Positions 1-6,871 of a stretch of 16,938 nucleotides of DNA are shown in pieces. The stretch lies in contig DATLFI010000079.1 of assembly GCA_035524895.1 (NCBI GenBank), positions 1-16,938 of the forward strand, given 5' to 3'. The position numbers and the translations under genes are program-made. The number at the start of each line of letters is the position of its first letter. Position 1 is the stretch's first letter. The stretch comes from DATLFI01 sp035524895. GTDB lineage: Bacteria; Acidobacteriota; Thermoanaerobaculia; Multivoradales; Multivoraceae. The notes below the pieces were generated by a model. It searched no databases, was not told the DNA's origin, and saw only the letters and a list, made by a program, of their open reading frames with translations.

Positions 1-114
1 CGCCGAGCCGCCGGTAGAGCCGCTGCAGGCGAAGGACCTTCCCCGCGCACCGCATGAGCATCCGGCCCCACGGCGCTCCCAACGCAGCCCACGGGGGTTC
101 CACCACGGGCTGCT
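1..114 (-). repeat. End of a dispersed repeat element, copy 1 (continues past the left edge)
   Basis: Read on the minus strand, this stretch matches 10648-10761 base for base in length, with 4 mismatches over 114 positions and no gaps (about 96% identity). It ends at 101-114 in the inverted-repeat core caccacgggctgct, the same core that closes both ends of the complete copy at 10648-10980. The rest of this copy lies outside the window. No coding sense is evident: differences between the copies change the conceptual amino acids freely. It is likely a mobile or miniature repeat, orientation opposite to the second copy. Confidence 0.85.
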
Positions 115-149
115 GGGCGTCTGGGAGCCAACCTCTTGGGCAGGCAGCC

Positions 150-189
150 CTTGGTACGTTCGTTGCTAGCTCTTGGTACGTTCGTTGCT
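150..189 (+). repeat. Two direct copies of an 18-base sequence, 22-bp period, operator-like
   Basis: The 18-mer cttggtacgttcgttgct occurs perfectly at 150-167 and again at 172-189, so the repeats are two helical turns apart. The second copy overlaps the probable -35 box (173-178) of the promoter that serves the exported protein gene at 268. Direct repeats at this spacing on one helix face are typical of a cooperative DNA-binding regulator. The regulator is not identified. A related sequence lies in reverse orientation before the acyl-CoA dehydrogenase gene (4718-4731). Confidence 0.75.
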
Positions 190-200
190 GGGGTTATAAT
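173..200 (+). promoter_or_regulatory. Sigma-70-type promoter for the exported protein gene
   Basis: A perfect TATAAT -10 box lies at 195-200 and TTGGTA (4 of 6 matches to TTGACA) at 173-178, with a 16-base spacer. This is the most A/T-rich spot in an otherwise very GC-rich region. Transcription would start near 207, giving a leader of about 60 bases before the ATG at 268, which has a good ribosome binding site at 254-260. The -35 box lies inside the second 18-base direct repeat, so a protein bound there would compete with RNA polymerase. Confidence 0.7.
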
Positions 201-267
201 TCGGTAGGGGTCTGCACAGCGAGGGCAGCCCGAAGGTGGGTCCGGAGATACGTGAGGAGGGTGTGTG

Positions 268-1917
268 ATGTTGGTGGAGTCGAAGCCCCTGGCCAGCCGC
301 TGGCCTCCGATAGCTCTGTGTCTGATCTCCTTCGTTCTGCTGGGCGGCGGCATGGCCGCGGCCCAGGACCCGTGCGCAGGATCCAAACGGCTGCTCCGCC
401 TAGGAGGCAGCAGCACGATGTTCCACGGGCCGATCCACAGCACGGCCGAGCTGCAGGCTCTGTTCCGGGAGCGCCGCTCTGACATCGAGACGCTGCTCCG
501 CCAGGTCGGGTTCGGGGGGAACGCCCAGGACCTGTTCGCGGCAGTGAGCGCCGGTGACTCGATCGAAGAGATGAGCGTGGCCCGAGGCACGCGCATGGGC
601 TGGATGTTCTTCCGGCGGCGCGCTCAGGCCACGGCCATGACCGACATCTGCTGGGCCGCGAACGAGTCGTTCGATGCCTACGTGATCGAGTTCGAATCTC
701 CGGCGGCCACCACCAGCGCTCCGGGCACTCGGTACCGCATTGCGGTGCCGAAGGTGTGCGGCAACCTGGCGCTGCTCGGACAGGAGCCGGTCGCAAGACT
801 AGCAGCGTCCGCGCTGCCGCTTTGCGCGCTCGAGGTGACCGACTCCTGTGACACCTTGCAGTTCGACATCGACGCCACCGGCACCACCGCCCAGGACATC
901 TCGATCGCTATCGCGGGGCCCGAGCAACGCACCCTGGGCGCTTCGGACGCCGCGGCACCGCTACGTTGGCGCTACAGCAACCCGGAGAAAGAGGGAACCT
1001 TCCGCTTCACCCTCACTGGGCGCACCGAAGGCGCGCCGCAGTGCACCGACACCGTAACCATCGAACGCGACTGCTGCCCTGTCGAAGGTCCGCCTTCGAT
1101 CGGGCTCACTAGCTCGGCCGACAACATCATGGTCGGCGAGGAAGTCCAGGTGCAGGCGGATCCGCGGGTGCATGAGTGCGCGGAGCTGCGCAGGGTGACG
1201 ATCGACGGTGTCGAGGTGGCCGCACCCTACGCCCGCAACCTCTCCTGGGCCGCTCCGGGTGAGTACACGGTGGTGGGTCGCGTGACCGACGACGAGGGGC
1301 AGACCGCGGACGCGTCGTTGGTCATTCGCGTGCGATCGCAGCGCGGCTGGACCATCCGGCCGTTCCTCGCGGGGGTCCGCTTCGACGACGATGTCACTCG
1401 TCTCACCCGGCCGGGCGAAGCGGCTCCGGAGTTCTACAACTACCTCTGGGAGTCGGGCGAGGGATTCGGCGTCCAGGCCGAGTATCGAATGAATGACCGC
1501 CTCGGCATCGCCGTGGGAGCGCTGTTCGCTGACTTCACCACCGAGCTGATGTGGGACTACCTCACGCTGTGGGAGATGGACTTCGACGACATGGCGACGA
1601 AGACCTTCTTCGTCGGCCCGATGTTCCACCCGCTGCGCCGCGACAGTCGTGTCGACTTCTTCGTCGGCCCGGTGTTGCACTACACCGACATCGGCAGCGT
1701 CGAATACGTGATGCCCTCGCTCACGGTGCGCGAGGATTTCGACGACCAGTTCTCCTTCGGTGCGCAGCTCGGGTTGGACGTGCCGTTCCGGCGCGACGGG
1801 CGCTTCGGTCTCCACGTCGGCAGCCTCTGGCTGGATCTGGAGGGTGAGGCGGACGACTTCGACGTGAGCATCGACCCGCTCACCTTCAACCTCGGCGTGT
1901 TCTACCGCTTCCGCTGA
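268..1917 (+). CDS. Exported protein with Ig-like region and C-terminal outer-membrane beta-barrel, unknown function
   Basis: I do not recognise a named family. The 549-residue product starts with a Sec signal peptide: a charged/polar start, hydrophobic core at about 13-28 and a likely cut after A32 (AAA-QD). Residues 36-270 form a cysteine-rich exported region with a second probable beta-sandwich near 190-270. Residues 275-357 look like an Ig/PKD-type beta-sandwich (VGEEVQVQAD ... GEYTVVGRVTDDEGQTAD). From G360 to the end, alternating aromatic/polar strands and glycines suggest a small barrel of about eight strands, ending FNLGVFYRFR, close to an outer-membrane beta-signal but with a final Arg after the usual Phe. 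The ATG at 268 is preferred over GTG at 265 because gaggagg at 254-260 is then 7 bases away. It has its own promoter (173-200) and a hairpin after it (1932-1955), so it is probably monocistronic. Barrel assignment is inference from pattern only. Confidence 0.75.
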   Translation: MLVESKPLASRWPPIALCLISFVLLGGGMAAAQDPCAGSKRLLRLGGSSTMFHGPIHSTAELQALFRERRSDIETLLRQVGFGGNAQDLFAAVSAGDSIEEMSVARGTRMGWMFFRRRAQATAMTDICWAANESFDAYVIEFESPAATTSAPGTRYRIAVPKVCGNLALLGQEPVARLAASALPLCALEVTDSCDTLQFDIDATGTTAQDISIAIAGPEQRTLGASDAAAPLRWRYSNPEKEGTFRFTLTGRTEGAPQCTDTVTIERDCCPVEGPPSIGLTSSADNIMVGEEVQVQADPRVHECAELRRVTIDGVEVAAPYARNLSWAAPGEYTVVGRVTDDEGQTADASLVIRVRSQRGWTIRPFLAGVRFDDDVTRLTRPGEAAPEFYNYLWESGEGFGVQAEYRMNDRLGIAVGALFADFTTELMWDYLTLWEMDFDDMATKTFFVGPMFHPLRRDSRVDFFVGPVLHYTDIGSVEYVMPSLTVREDFDDQFSFGAQLGLDVPFRRDGRFGLHVGSLWLDLEGEADDFDVSIDPLTFNLGVFYRFR

Positions 1918-1931
1918 CAGCCGACGATCGC

Positions 1932-1955
1932 CGCCGGCGGCTCGCGCCGCCGGCG
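1932..1955 (+). terminator. Strong GC hairpin after the exported protein gene, without a T-run
   Basis: A perfect 10-bp stem (1932-1941 with 1946-1955) closes a 4-base loop, 14 bases after the stop codon at 1917. No T-tract follows, so it is not a textbook intrinsic terminator, but in GC-rich genomes such hairpins commonly mark transcript ends or protect 3' ends. It separates the exported protein gene from the glycosyltransferase gene. Confidence 0.45.
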
Positions 1956-2011
1956 ACGACGGGGCCAGAAGGAAGAGGCCGCCAGCGGGTCCGGCGCTAT
2001 TCTCCCTGACG

Positions 2012-2737
2012 GTGTCCGAGCTTCCTCCATTCGGTGCCGATGCCGGGATTCTGGTTGGTGGCACGCCTGTCGCTCGTGATGGTTGCGTGCTGTTCGCGAA
2101 GCCGCCTCGGTCAGGACGGGTGAAGACCCGGCTCATCGGCGAGGTCACGGCAGATCGTGCTGCGGAGATCTATCGCGCCTTCCTGCTCGATCTCACCGGG
2201 GAGCTCGCCGGGGGGTCCTTCGAGCTACGCCTCGCCTGGGCGCTCGATGGAGACGAGGAGCAGCCTCCGTTCGAGCCGCCTCTGCCGTCCACGGCGCTGG
2301 TGCAGCACGGAGCCGACCTGGGCGCGCGGCTCCATCGCGCGCTAGCCACGCTGGTCGAGTTCGGGCACGAGCGGGTCGCGGCCGTCGGGAGCGATCATCC
2401 GGAGCTCCGTGCGGCTCGCGTCGAGGAAGCGTTCCGTGCGCTCGACAGGTACCCGGTGGTGATCGGCCCCGCGCTCGACGGTGGCTACTATCTGATCGCC
2501 CTGCGCGCTCGCCTGCTCCACCCTCGTCTCTTCGAGGACATCGCTTGGAGCACCGACTCAGTGCTCGAGCAGACGATTGCGCGCTGCACCGAGCGAGGCC
2601 TGTCTTGGCGCTTGCTGGAGCCGGCAGCCGACGTCGACACGCCCGCCGACCTCGAGGCGCTCGCTCGCCGGCTGCGCCGGCATCCGGAGCAGTGCCCGCG
2701 CACCGCGGCGGTGCTGCGCGAGTGGGGTCGGCTGTGA
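2012..2737 (+). CDS. DUF2064 / TIGR04282-type glycosyltransferase (GT-A fold)
   Basis: The 241-residue product carries the hallmarks of the DUF2064 nucleotidyl/glycosyltransferase-like family: FAKPPRSGRVKTRL (28-41) for nucleotide binding, GSDHPEL (126-132) with the metal-binding-type aspartate, and GPALDGGYYLI (152-162). The family is often labelled arsenosugar biosynthesis glycosyltransferase, but no arsenic methyltransferase or radical-SAM partner is present here, so the sugar acceptor is unknown. The GTG start at 2012 has no clear Shine-Dalgarno sequence; a TATTCT -10-like hexamer at 1998-2003 ends 8 bases before it, which would fit a leaderless message. The first 20 residues are poorly conserved in character. 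Its stop overlaps the start of nnr (GTGA at 2734-2737), so the two are probably co-translated. Family call is firm, biochemical role is not. Confidence 0.85.
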   Translation: MSELPPFGADAGILVGGTPVARDGCVLFAKPPRSGRVKTRLIGEVTADRAAEIYRAFLLDLTGELAGGSFELRLAWALDGDEEQPPFEPPLPSTALVQHGADLGARLHRALATLVEFGHERVAAVGSDHPELRAARVEEAFRALDRYPVVIGPALDGGYYLIALRARLLHPRLFEDIAWSTDSVLEQTIARCTERGLSWRLLEPAADVDTPADLEALARRLRRHPEQCPRTAAVLREWGRL

Positions 2738-4272
2738 GGGTTCTCACCGCCGAGCAGATGCGACGCTTCGATCGGTGGGCGATCTCCGAGATCGGCATCC
2801 CGAGCCTGGTGCTCATGGAGAACGCTGCGCTGGGTGTCGCTGATGCCATCGGCGAGCGCTTTCCGGAAGCCGAGGAAGTGCTCCTGCTCTGCGGTCCGGG
2901 CAACAACGGCGGCGACGGTCTGGCATTGGCTCGGCACCTCCACGGCCGTGGCTATCGGTGCCGCGTCTGGCTCGCTGTCGAGGCGCGACAACTCGTAGGC
3001 GACGCCGCGGCCCAGCTCGGGTTCCTGCGGCGGTTGGGTGTCCCGGTGCACGAGATGGCGGAGGCTGATTTCGTGACCCTGCCGCAGGCCGAGGTGGTGG
3101 TCGACGCGCTCTTCGGCACCGGCCTCTCGCGCCCCCTGGAGGGTGGCTACGGCACGCTGGTCGACACCATCTCGGCTCACGAGGCGCCGGTGGTGGCGGT
3201 CGACCTGCCGAGCGGGCTCGACGCCAGCAGCGGCGCGCCGATCGGCCCGCACGTTCGCGCCGACGTCACGGTCACCTTCGCGCGGCCGAAGCTGGCACAC
3301 GTGCTCGACCCGGCCGCTCGCGCGGTGGGAGAAGTGGTCGTCGCAGACCTCGGCGTGCCGTGGGTCGACCTCGAGGGCAATGGAGCTGGGTGCTGGCTGC
3401 TGCAGGCCGAGTCGCTGCGCGGGTGGTTGCCGGCACGACGCCCGCAGAGCCACAAGGGCGACTACGGCCACTTGCTCCTGGTGGCCGGCTCGCCCGGTAT
3501 GTCGGGTGCCGCGGTGCTCGCGGCTCGCGCCGCGGTTCGCGCTGGCGCCGGTCTGGTCACGATGGCGGTGCCGGAAACGATTCGCGCGGAGTGTCATCTC
3601 GGCTGCCTCGAGGCGATGACGCTGTCGGTCGCGAATGGACTCGCCGCGCCACTCGACGGCTCGAGGCTCGAAGCGCTGCTCGTCGCAGCGTCACGACGCA
3701 GCGCGCTCGCGATCGGGCCCGGGCTCGGCACCGACGAGGAGATCACCGTGCTGGTGCGCGACCTGGTCCTTGGCGCCCGTGTGCCGACGGTGTTGGACGC
3801 CGACGGGCTCCATCCCTTCGCCGGCCGCCTGGAGGAGCTGGCGGCTCGCGAAGGAGACCTGGTCCTCACTCCGCATCCCGGCGAGCTGGCGCGTCTCCTG
3901 GGCGTCACGACGGGTGAGGTGCAGGGCGATCGGCTGGCTGCTGCTCGCGAGGCGGCGGCACGATCGAGGGCGGTAGTCGTGCTCAAGGGCCACCAGTCGC
4001 TCGTCGCCGAGCCCGACGGCGAGGTGGCGATCAACCACACGGGCAATCCAGGCCTCGCGACTGGCGGCACCGGCGACGTGCTCACGGGGGTAGTAGGGGC
4101 CCTCCTCGCGCAGGGGCTCGATCCGGCCACCGCCGCTCGACTCGGAGTGTTCGTGCACGGGCTGGCTGGCGACCTGGTCGCCGCCGACCTGGGCGAGCGC
4201 TCGCTCTCGGCCTCCGACGTGGCCGAGAGTCTGCCTGCGGGGTTCCGGGCCGTGGAGGACGGCGCGACGTGA
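2734..4272 (+). CDS. nnr: Bifunctional NAD(P)H-hydrate epimerase / ADP-dependent NAD(P)H-hydrate dehydratase
   Basis: This enzyme repairs damaged NADH and NADPH hydrates: the N-terminal half epimerises R- to S-NAD(P)HX and the C-terminal half dehydrates the S form using ADP. The 512-residue length fits the fused YjeF-type protein. The epimerase domain (about 1-220) shows CGPGNNGGDGLALA (53-66) and VDLPSGLDA. The dehydratase domain (about 230-510) begins with SHKGDYGHLLLVAGS (from 239), contains LTPHPGELARLLG, and has the catalytic/ADP-binding GNPGLATGGTGDVLTG from 437, with D448 as the expected catalytic aspartate. The GTG at 2734 overlaps the upstream stop by 4 bases and gives the usual N-terminus (VLTAEQMRRFD). 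The gene in turn overlaps tsaE by 4 bases, a common neighbour pair in bacteria. No key residue is missing. Confidence 0.96.
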   Translation: MRVLTAEQMRRFDRWAISEIGIPSLVLMENAALGVADAIGERFPEAEEVLLLCGPGNNGGDGLALARHLHGRGYRCRVWLAVEARQLVGDAAAQLGFLRRLGVPVHEMAEADFVTLPQAEVVVDALFGTGLSRPLEGGYGTLVDTISAHEAPVVAVDLPSGLDASSGAPIGPHVRADVTVTFARPKLAHVLDPAARAVGEVVVADLGVPWVDLEGNGAGCWLLQAESLRGWLPARRPQSHKGDYGHLLLVAGSPGMSGAAVLAARAAVRAGAGLVTMAVPETIRAECHLGCLEAMTLSVANGLAAPLDGSRLEALLVAASRRSALAIGPGLGTDEEITVLVRDLVLGARVPTVLDADGLHPFAGRLEELAAREGDLVLTPHPGELARLLGVTTGEVQGDRLAAAREAAARSRAVVVLKGHQSLVAEPDGEVAINHTGNPGLATGGTGDVLTGVVGALLAQGLDPATAARLGVFVHGLAGDLVAADLGERSLSASDVAESLPAGFRAVEDGAT

Positions 4273-4715
4273 GCTCGGTGAGGGAGCATCGCCGCGCCGT
4301 GGTCACGTTGCACGGTGAGGCCGACACTCGCGCTCATGGCCGCCGTCTGGCGGCGACTCTGGCGCCGGACGGCGTCCTGCTGCTCTATGGCGAGATGGGC
4401 GCTGGCAAGACCGTCCTTGCACAGGGCGTGGCGGAGGGGCTGGGACTCGACCCGCGATTGGTGCAGTCACCCACTTTCAGCCTCGTGCACGAGCACCGCG
4501 GTGACGCCGGTTCCATGATCCATGTAGACCTCTTCCGGCTCGACCGGAGTGAGGTGGCGGCGCTGGGGCTCGAAGAGTTGCTGGCCGAGCACGCGGTCAA
4601 GGTTGTCGAGTGGGCCGAGCGGCTGCCGTTCCAGGTCCCGGGCGCTGTGAGACTGTCGTTGCGGAAGCGAGCAGGGGAGGAGCGGGAGGTCGAGGAGTTG
4701 GCTGGCTCAGGGTAA
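4269..4715 (+). CDS. tsaE: tRNA t6A biosynthesis ATPase TsaE
   Basis: TsaE is the ATPase that works with TsaD and TsaB to put threonylcarbamoyl on A37 of ANN-decoding tRNAs. The 148-residue product has the Walker A motif GEMGAGKT (41-48), the family signature QSPTFSLVHEH, the HVDLFRLD strand with the acidic residue expected in TsaE, and VEWAERLP (113-120) near the end. Length is normal for the family. The GTG start at 4269 overlaps the nnr stop by 4 bases and has ggagg at 4254-4258, 10 bases upstream. tsaB, often next in such clusters, is not here; the next gene is an acyl-CoA dehydrogenase. The C-terminal tail (KRAGEEREVEELAG) is charged and probably disordered. Confidence 0.95.
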   Translation: MSSVREHRRAVVTLHGEADTRAHGRRLAATLAPDGVLLLYGEMGAGKTVLAQGVAEGLGLDPRLVQSPTFSLVHEHRGDAGSMIHVDLFRLDRSEVAALGLEELLAEHAVKVVEWAERLPFQVPGAVRLSLRKRAGEEREVEELAGSG

Positions 4716-4717
4716 GT

Positions 4718-4731
4718 CGAACGAACGAACC
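4718..4731 (-). promoter_or_regulatory. Possible regulator site before the acyl-CoA dehydrogenase gene
   Basis: The 37-base gap between tsaE and the dehydrogenase gene holds three cgaa units in a row. Read on the minus strand it contains ggttcgttcgtt, which differs by one base from ggtacgttcgtt, the core of the tandem 18-mers at 150-189. The same protein could bind both places. The match is short and the site could be chance or a simple tetranucleotide repeat. Confidence 0.25.
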
Positions 4732-4752
4732 GAATTGGGGTGCTGATCCGTC

Positions 4753-5607
4753 ATGCAGATGCAGATACGAACGATCGGTGTCGTGGGCTGCGGCCTGATG
4801 GGCCGCGGGATCGCGGAGGTGTGTGCGCTGGCGGGCTACCGCACGGTGGTGCGCGAGGTCGGTCAGGAGCTGCTCGATCGAGGCTTGGAGGCGATCCGGG
4901 CTTCGATCGACCGCGGAGTGGAGAAGGGTCGTATCGAACCTGCCGCGCGGGAGGGCGCTCGCATCGAAGGCACTCTCGACGTGCAGGCGCTTGCCTCGTG
5001 CGATCTGGTGATCGAGGCCATCGTCGAGAGCTTGGACGCCAAGGTCGCTCTGTTCCGCGACCTCGACCGTCTGCTCGGGCCGCATGCGCTGCTCGCCACC
5101 AATACCTCGTCGCTCACCGTGACCCCGCTCGCCGTTGCCACCTCGCGCCCCGACCGCTTCCTCGGGCTGCACTTCTTCAACCCGGTTCCGGCCATGAAGC
5201 TGGTCGAGGTGGTGCGCGCGCTGACCACGTCCGATGAGACTGTGACGGCTGGCAAGGAGCTCGTGGCCTCGCTCGGCAAGGTGGCGGTCGAGTGCCACGA
5301 TCGGTCCGGGTTCCTGGTGAACCGCCTGCTGGTGCCCTACCTCCTGGATGCGATCCGCGCCCACGAGAACGGTGCCGGCTCGCTCGAGGACATAGATACG
5401 GCGATGAAGCTCGGTTGCGGGCACCCGATGGGGCCGTTCACGTTGCTCGACTTCGTCGGTCTGGACACCACGCTGTCGATCGCGGAGATCATGTTCCACG
5501 AGTATCGTGAGACGCGCTTCGCGCCGCCACCGCTGCTTCGCCAGATGGTGCAGGCGGGCCGCCTTGGAAGGAAGTCAGGGCGGGGGTTCTTCGAGTACTC
5601 GAAGTAG
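4753..5607 (+). CDS. hbd: 3-hydroxybutyryl-CoA (3-hydroxyacyl-CoA) dehydrogenase
   Basis: This is the short, single-function type of dehydrogenase (284 residues) that interconverts 3-hydroxyacyl-CoA and acetoacetyl-CoA-type substrates with NAD(H), in fatty acid oxidation, butyrate or PHB metabolism. The Rossmann motif GCGLMG (12-17) starts the NAD domain; NTSSL (117-121) and the catalytic H140 in LGLHFFNPVPAMKLVEVV follow, then GFLVNRLL with the conserved Asn, and the C-terminal GRKSGRGFFEY. The ATG at 4753 is followed by another in-frame ATG at 4759; gggg at 4737-4740 is a weak ribosome binding site. It has no beta-oxidation partners next to it. Substrate chain length and physiological direction cannot be told from sequence. 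Equivalent names in use are hbd, paaH and mmgB. Confidence 0.92.
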   Translation: MQMQIRTIGVVGCGLMGRGIAEVCALAGYRTVVREVGQELLDRGLEAIRASIDRGVEKGRIEPAAREGARIEGTLDVQALASCDLVIEAIVESLDAKVALFRDLDRLLGPHALLATNTSSLTVTPLAVATSRPDRFLGLHFFNPVPAMKLVEVVRALTTSDETVTAGKELVASLGKVAVECHDRSGFLVNRLLVPYLLDAIRAHENGAGSLEDIDTAMKLGCGHPMGPFTLLDFVGLDTTLSIAEIMFHEYRETRFAPPPLLRQMVQAGRLGRKSGRGFFEYSK

Positions 5608-5736
5608 CGCCTGTGGCGATGCGCTCCCCCTCGAGAAGCGGTCCGCGACCCCAGGCCGGGACGGCGATCAGTCGCGCTAGACTGCGTCCGTCTCCCGGTG
5701 CGGCGTGGCTGCTACGGCCGGCGCCTCGATCGACCG

Positions 5737-5742
5737 AGGAGG
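5737..5742 (+). promoter_or_regulatory. Ribosome binding site that fixes the phoH start at TTG 5750
   Basis: The sequence aggagg lies 7 bases before the in-frame TTG at 5750, an ideal distance. The longer alternative, GTG at 5705, has no such site and would translate the Shine-Dalgarno sequence itself. Confidence 0.85.
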
Positions 5743-5749
5743 AACCCAC

Positions 5750-6811
5750 TTGACGGGATCCCCTGGATTGCCTGACCCAGCTGCAGTGATCTCGGATCGG
5801 CGCGTCGTCGTGCCGGACGAGGCGCTCGGGGTCCTGTGCGGTCCGCACGACGAGAACCTCAAGCGCATCGAGCGCACGTTCGGGGTCGAGGTCGGCGCGC
5901 GTGGGGGTGAGCTACACGTGCGGGGCGCCGAGCCCGGCGCGGAGCGCGCGGCGCACCTGGTAGCCGAGCTCGTTGCCTTGCTGGACCGTGGGTACGACCT
6001 CCGGGCCCGCGACCTGCAGACCGCGATCCGGGTGATCCAGGAATCGCCGCAGGCGTCGCTCGTCGACTTCTTCCTGGGCGAGGGGCTGGTCGCTACGGCG
6101 AGGCGGATGGTGGCTCCGCGCTCGCTCAACCAGCAGCGATACCTGCGGGCGATGCAGGACCACGATCTGGTGATCTCCGTCGGGCCGGCAGGCACCGGCA
6201 AGACCTACCTCGCGGTGGCGATGGCGGCTGCGGCGCTGGTGGAGAAGAAGGTGCGACGGATCGTGCTCGCCCGACCGGCGGTGGAGGCGGGGGAGAAGCT
6301 GGGCTTCCTGCCGGGAGACCTCGCAGCCAAGGTGAACCCCTATCTCCGTCCGCTCTACGACGCGCTGTACGACATCCTCGGCTTCGAGCAGGTGAGCCGC
6401 ATGCTCGAGCGCGAGATCATCGAGGTCGCGCCGCTGGCGTTCATGCGGGGCCGCACGCTCAACGAGAGCTTCATCATCCTCGACGAAGCGCAGAACACCA
6501 CGCCGGAACAGATGAAGATGTTCCTGACCCGCATCGGCTTCGGCTCGAAGGCGGTGGTCAACGGCGACGTGACGCAGGTCGACCTGCCCGCGGGCCGGGT
6601 CTCCGGCCTTCGCGAGGCGGTGCACGTGCTGGAAGACGTCGAGGGAGTAGCGTTCGTCGAGTTCGGGCAGGCCGACGTCGTGCGCCACGAGCTCGTGCAG
6701 CGCATCGTCCGAGCCTATGCGGCTCTCGAGGGCGAGGGGTCCGTGTCCCCGGTCGTTGGGCGGAAGGTCGCCACTCCGCCCGCAGACCCCGAGGGCGACC
6801 GGCGCGGCTAG
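5750..6811 (+). CDS. phoH: PhoH-like ATPase (PhoL/YbeZ type)
   Basis: PhoH-like proteins are RNA-linked ATPases that cooperate with YbeY in rRNA processing and RNA quality control. From the TTG at 5750 the product has 353 residues, a usual family length. The N-terminal part (about 20-85) is the small KH-like region seen in this subfamily (GPHDENLKRIERTFGVEV). The ATPase core has Walker A GPAGTGKT (145-152), ARPAVEAGEKLGFLPGD, and Walker B LDEAQNTTPEQMK with D245 and E246, followed by the sensor-like VNGDVTQVDLP. The start choice rests on aggagg at 5737-5742; GTG at 5705 would add 15 residues of low-complexity sequence. It opens the phoH-pgpH-ybeY-era block, with 60 bases to pgpH. Confidence 0.95.
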   Translation: MTGSPGLPDPAAVISDRRVVVPDEALGVLCGPHDENLKRIERTFGVEVGARGGELHVRGAEPGAERAAHLVAELVALLDRGYDLRARDLQTAIRVIQESPQASLVDFFLGEGLVATARRMVAPRSLNQQRYLRAMQDHDLVISVGPAGTGKTYLAVAMAAAALVEKKVRRIVLARPAVEAGEKLGFLPGDLAAKVNPYLRPLYDALYDILGFEQVSRMLEREIIEVAPLAFMRGRTLNESFIILDEAQNTTPEQMKMFLTRIGFGSKAVVNGDVTQVDLPAGRVSGLREAVHVLEDVEGVAFVEFGQADVVRHELVQRIVRAYAALEGEGSVSPVVGRKVATPPADPEGDRRG

Positions 6812-6871
6812 TCCGCTCGAGCGTGGAGGGGCCTGTGCCCCGAAGAGGCAGAGAGCAGGGAGTCGACTCGA

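Noticed and set aside
961..2148. 395-codon minus-strand open frame across the exported protein gene and the next gene start
   Set aside because: Composition is typical of antisense frames in GC-rich DNA and it crosses two well-supported plus-strand features.
5608..5749. Promoter for phoH around a tagact hexamer at 5678-5683
   Set aside because: No acceptable -35 sequence at a suitable distance; a single -10-like hexamer is too little evidence.
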